In this document: positions 60,370 to 64,000 of the stretch, one piece after another
Position numbering within the stretch: position 1 is the first letter of the stretch
Layout: each line of letters begins with the position of its first letter
Origin: Schizochytrium sp. TIO01
Lineage: Eukaryota > Sar > Bigyra > Thraustochytrida > Thraustochytriidae
Reading direction: 5' to 3'
DNA length: 64,000 bases
Assembly (NCBI GenBank): GCA_004764695.1
Contig: SMSO01000031.1
Location: 9,645,761-9,709,760, forward strand
Notes under the pieces: model-generated
What the model was told of the DNA's origin: nothing
The model's input: the letters and a program-made list of their open reading frames with translations, nothing else
Databases searched by the model: none
Made by a program: the position numbers and the translations under genes

Positions 60370-63247
60370 ACCCCTTACCGTTTCCAGTCTCTGGCAGTGT
60401 CATCCCCATCATCAATTTTTTGTCTCTAGATGTCATTACCTCGAACCACGGCTCATCTGATTTGTAACACCAATGTCTTGCCTATATACCTTGCATTCAA
60501 TACAATTTCGTGTGAAAAAATAAAACAAATTAAACTTTGCACCCTGAAGCCGCTGTACGCTCTCAAGAAAATCTCAATCATAAAAACAAAAAGCAATGAG
60601 TATCGAATTCGAGCTCGAGGTACAGTGTTAATATAGGCTATAGCTCTCCCCTAACCTTTTTCAGTCTCTGGCAGTGTCATCCCCATCATCAATTTTTTGT
60701 CTCTAGATGTCATCACCTCGAACCACGGCTCATCTGATTTGTAACACCAATGTCTTGCCTATATACCTTGCATTCAATATAATTTCGTGTGAAAAAATAA
60801 AACAAATTAAACTTTGCACCCTGAAGCCGCTGTACGCTCTCAGGAAAATCTCAATCAAAAAAACAAAAAGCAATGAGTATCGAATTCGAGCTCGAGGTAC
60901 AGTGTTAATATAGGCTATAGCTTACCCCTAACCTTTTCCAGTCTCTGGCAGTGTCATCCCCATCATCAATTTTTTGTCTCTAGATGTCATCACCTCGAAC
61001 CACGGCTCATCTGATTTGTAACACCAATGTCTTGCCTATATACCTTGCGTTCAATAAAATTTCGTGTGAAAAAATAAAACAAATTAAACTTTGCACCCTG
61101 AAGCCGCTGTACGCTCTCAGGAAAATCTCAATCAAAAAAACAAAAAGCAATGAGCATCGAATTCGAGCTCGAGGTACAGTGCTAATATAGGCTCTAGCTC
61201 TCCCCCGACTGTCTCCAGTCTTTGGCAGTAAGATCCCCATATAAATCTTTTGACTCTAGATGTCATTACCTCGAACCACGGCTCATCTGATTTGTAACAC
61301 CAATGTCTTGCCTATATACCTTGCATTCAATATAATTTCGTGTGAAAAAATAAAACATATTAAACTTTGCACCCTGAAGCCGCTGTACGCTCTCAGGAAA
61401 ATCTCAATCAAAAAAACAAAAAGCAATGAGTATCGAATTCGAGCTCGAGGTACAGTGTTACTATAGGCTGTAGCTCTCCCCTAACCTTTTTCAGTCTCTG
61501 GGAGTGCCATCCCCATCATCAATTTTTTGTCTCTAGATGTCATTACCTCGAACCACGGCTCATCTGATTTGTAACACCAATGTCTTGCCTATATACCTTG
61601 CATTCAATACAATTTCGTGTGAAAAAATAAAACAAATTAAACTTTGCACCCTGAAGCCGCTGTACGCTCTCAGAAAAATCTTAATCAAAAAAACAAAAAG
61701 CAATGAGTATCGAATTCGAGCTCGAGGTACAGTGTTAATATAGGCTATAGCTTACCCCTAACCTTTTCCAGTCTCTGGCAGTGTCATCGCCATCATCAAT
61801 TTTTTGTCTCTAGATGTCATCACCTCGAACCACGGCTCATCTGATTTGTAACACCAATGTCTTGCCTATATACCTTGCATTCAATAAAGTTTCGTGTGAA
61901 AAAATAAAACATATTAAACTTTGCACAGCCTCTGGACGCTCTCAAGAAAATCTCAATCAAAAAAACAAAAAGCAATGAGTATCGAATTCGAGCTCGAGGT
62001 ACAGTGTTACTATAGGCTGTAGCTCTCCCCTAACAGTCTCCAGTCTCTGGCAGTGTCATCCCCATCATCAATTTTTTGTCTCTAGATGTCATTACCTCGA
62101 ACCACGGCTCATCTGATTTGTAACACCAATGTCTTGCCTATATACCTTGCGTTCAATAAAATTTCGTGTGAAAAAATTAAACAAATTAAACTTTGCACCC
62201 TGAAGCCGCTGTACGCTCTCAGGAAAATCTCAATCAAAAAAACAAAAAGCAATGAGCATCGAATTCGAGCTCGAGGTACAGTGTTACTATAGGCTCTAGC
62301 TCTCCCCCGACTGTCTCCAGTCTTTGGCAGTAAGATCCCCATATAAATCTTTTGACTCTAGATGTCATTACCTCGAACCACGGCTCATCTGATTTGTAAC
62401 ACCAATGTCTTGCCTATATACCTTGCATTCAATACAATTTCGTGTGAAAAAATAAAACAAGTTAAACTTGGCACAGCCTCTGTACGCTCTCAGGAAAATC
62501 TCAATCAAAAAAACAAAAAGCAATGAGCATCGAATTCGAGCTCGAGGTACAGTGCTAATATAGGCTCTAGCTCTCCCCCGACTGTCTCCAGTCTTTGGCA
62601 GTAAGATCCCCATATAAATCTTTTGACTCTAGATGTCATTACCTCGAACCACGGCTCATCTGATTTGTAACACCAATGTCTTGCCTATATACCTTGCATT
62701 CAATATAATTTCGTGTGAAAAAATAAAACATATTAAACTTAGCACCCTGAAGCCGCTGTACGCTCTCAGGAAAATCTCAATCAAAAAAACAAAAAGCAAT
62801 GAGTATCGAATTCGAGCTCGAGGTACAGTGTTACTATAGGCTGTAGCTCTCCCCTAACCTTTTCCAGTCTCTGGCAGTGTCATCCCCATCATCAATTTTT
62901 TGTCTCTAGATGTCATTACCTCGAACCACGGCTCATCTGATTTGTAACACCAATGTCTTGCCTATATACCTTGCATTCAATACAATTTCGTGTGAAAAAA
63001 TAAAACAAATTAAACTTTGCACCCTGAAGCCGCTGTACGCTCTCAGGAAAATCTCAATCAAAAAAACAAAAAGCAATGAGCATCGAATTCGAGCTCGAGG
63101 TACAGTGTTAATATAGGCTCTAGCTCTCCCCCGACTGTCTCCAGTCTTTGGCAGTAAGATCCCCATATAAATCTTTTGACTCTAGATGTCATTACCTCGA
63201 ACCACGGCTCATCTGATTTGTAACACCAATGTCTTGCATATATACCT
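60370..63247. repeat. Tandem satellite, 277-bp unit, about 10.4 copies
   Basis: Units begin (at an ATGTCAT block) at 60430, 60707, 60984, 61260, 61537, 61814, 62086, 62362, 62633, 62910 and 63186, with spacings of 277, 277, 276, 277, 277, 272, 276, 271, 277 and 276. The last unit is cut at about 63247 after CTTGCATATATACCT. Units are nearly identical. Two linker types alternate irregularly: type A (GTGTCATCCCCATCATCAATTTTTTG) and type B (GTAAGATCCCCATATAAATCTTTTG, one base shorter); B precedes 61260, 62362, 62633 and 63186, and the linker before 62086 is a hybrid. Units at 61814 and 62362 share a 5-base loss (GCACAGCCTCT). Full-length units carry a 68-codon ORF in phase with the repeat. This mosaic fits unequal exchange or gene conversion within a satellite. 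Confidence 0.95.
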
Positions 63248-63697
63248 CAGGGAGGAATGTGAGTTTTTTAAAAGAGAGCATCAATAAGGTCTTCGAATGG
63301 GTAAACGTGAAGATCACGAGAAGAATTTCATGGGAACTATATTAATTTATGATGGTCGAATGATGGATTGATACACCGGTTGAGAAAGTGCTGCATTCAA
63401 CCAAAGTAATGTTAGGATATAGGAGATGCGATGCACTGCAAAAAAACTTTAACAGTCTTCTTTCAGAGACGGCATTTAAAGAGAAGTATTATCCTGGGAT
63501 AAGAGTTCACTATTTAATCTTTAAAAAGTTTATTTATAAAAGAAACAAAAAGAATCAACAGAACACGTGAAAAAATGATGAGATCTCCATGGTTCTTCCG
63601 TCGTTTGACTTGGTCAACCCATCTTCTTTTCTGGCGACTTTAAAGTAAATGACTAGCTAGGAATATATACCAAAATTAGGCTTTTCCTCCTGAAATC
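63248..63697. other. Spacer after the satellite
   Basis: 450 bases, AT rich, with the 3' flank of the minus-strand gene that ends at 63698. A 60-codon plus-strand ORF (63388-63570) ends Lys/Asn rich and has no motif. Confidence 0.55.
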
Positions 63698-64000
63698 TCA
63701 CAGGTCGACTTTCTTTGTTGATTTGCGCCTCTTGGGGTTTACATCGCCGGTTGTAACCTCGTCGTTTGTGGTTTTAGCTGAAGATGACCTAGGGTTTCGT
63801 TTTCTAGAGGACTTTGCTGTGAAGTTATCTTCTTCTGGCTTTTTTGAATTTGGCAATCGCGTCTTCTTCGTGTTTCTGCTAGGCTTTATAGCCTCGAGAT
63901 TATCATTTTCTTCCGCCGTCTTTTTACCATTGTGCTTGCTACTGTCTTCCCCGTCAGAATTTTTCGCCTGACGCTCCGCAGCAATTCGAACAGGGCCAAA
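63698..64000 (-). CDS. C-terminal end of a Lys/Arg-rich, probably nuclear protein (partial)
   Basis: On the minus strand the frame is open from the right window edge (64000) for 100 codons to a TGA at 63700-63698, and the start lies outside. The visible part is hydrophilic throughout: RIAAERQAKNSDGEDSSK, then several basic clusters (TKKTRLPNSKK, SSRKRNPRSSS) and a final PKRRKSTKKVDL, which looks like a nuclear localisation signal. No hydrophobic core is seen, so this is a disordered tail. The plus-strand hydrophobic ORF at 63723-63971 is its antisense shadow. The family cannot be named from the tail; chromatin or RNA-processing proteins often end this way. Confidence 0.7.
   Translation of the reverse strand, partial: FGPVRIAAERQAKNSDGEDSSKHNGKKTAEENDNLEAIKPSRNTKKTRLPNSKKPEEDNFTAKSSRKRNPRSSSAKTTNDEVTTGDVNPKRRKSTKKVDL

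Noticed and set aside
60430-60460. tRNA-like internal promoter (B box) in the satellite minus strand
   Set aside because: GTGGTTCGAGG resembles a B box, but the last bases do not match and no A box at the right distance or tRNA fold is visible.
60604-60622. Cloning-vector polylinker contamination
   Set aside because: GAATTCGAGCTCG matches a common polylinker start, but the following bases differ and it recurs inside every diverged satellite unit, so it is native.
60430-63240. CRISPR-like array
   Set aside because: Repeats of 277 bases directly abut with no unique spacers, and the genome is eukaryotic; this is a satellite.
63723-63971. Hydrophobic 82-codon plus-strand ORF at the right edge
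   Set aside because: It is the antisense shadow of the Lys/Arg-rich minus-strand frame; AAG/AAA codons read backwards give Phe/Leu.

Overview
The window is a piece of nuclear DNA from a unicellular eukaryote. Genes are far apart (0.3 to 6 kb), on both strands, mostly without introns. The two introns I can place have ordinary GT-AG borders. Proteins carry long Ser, Gln and Asp tracts, and the families are eukaryotic: Yippee, Fip1, DEP, soluble-adenylyl-cyclase type, lipid phosphate phosphatase. Together these suggest a free-living protist. A stramenopile such as a thraustochytrid is a guess, not a demonstrated assignment. I saw no tRNA, rRNA or transposase.

Left part (1-14 kb): two tandem paralogous propeller-like ectodomain proteins (1-914, cut by the window edge, and 3294-4532); a two-exon coiled-coil protein (5041-6396); a GH114-type glycosidase with a C-terminal membrane segment (9190-10107); a Yippee zinc protein (10687-11268, minus); and an EF-hand protein whose frame is broken by one base in an A run (12652-13892).

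Centre (14-41 kb): a giant soluble-adenylyl-cyclase-like protein of about 2,600 residues (minus), whose Walker A and Walker B motifs are separated by about 900 disordered residues; a lipid phosphate phosphatase (27422-29245, minus); about 6 kb of microsatellite-rich DNA with one doubtful GC-rich coding stretch; a DEP-domain/disulfide-oxidoreductase fusion (35129-36997, minus) with a probable separate first exon; and a possible gene remnant near 38.4-39.0 kb.

Right part (41-64 kb): two tandem genes of 1,314 and 1,242 residues, each joining a catalytically dead lipid-phosphatase-like domain to a conserved multi-pass membrane domain I do not recognise. This pair is the best candidate for something undescribed. 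Then come an orphan seven-helix receptor-like protein (minus), an MscS channel in two exons (minus) divergent from a Fip1 polyadenylation factor (plus), a 277-bp tandem satellite of about ten copies (60.37-63.25 kb), and the C-terminal end of a Lys/Arg-rich, probably nuclear protein on the minus strand at the right edge.

There is no operon logic. The recurring theme is membrane biology and signalling: lipid phosphatase and its dead relatives, a mechanosensitive channel, a 7TM protein, a cAMP-producing enzyme and a DEP protein. A functional link among them is inference only.
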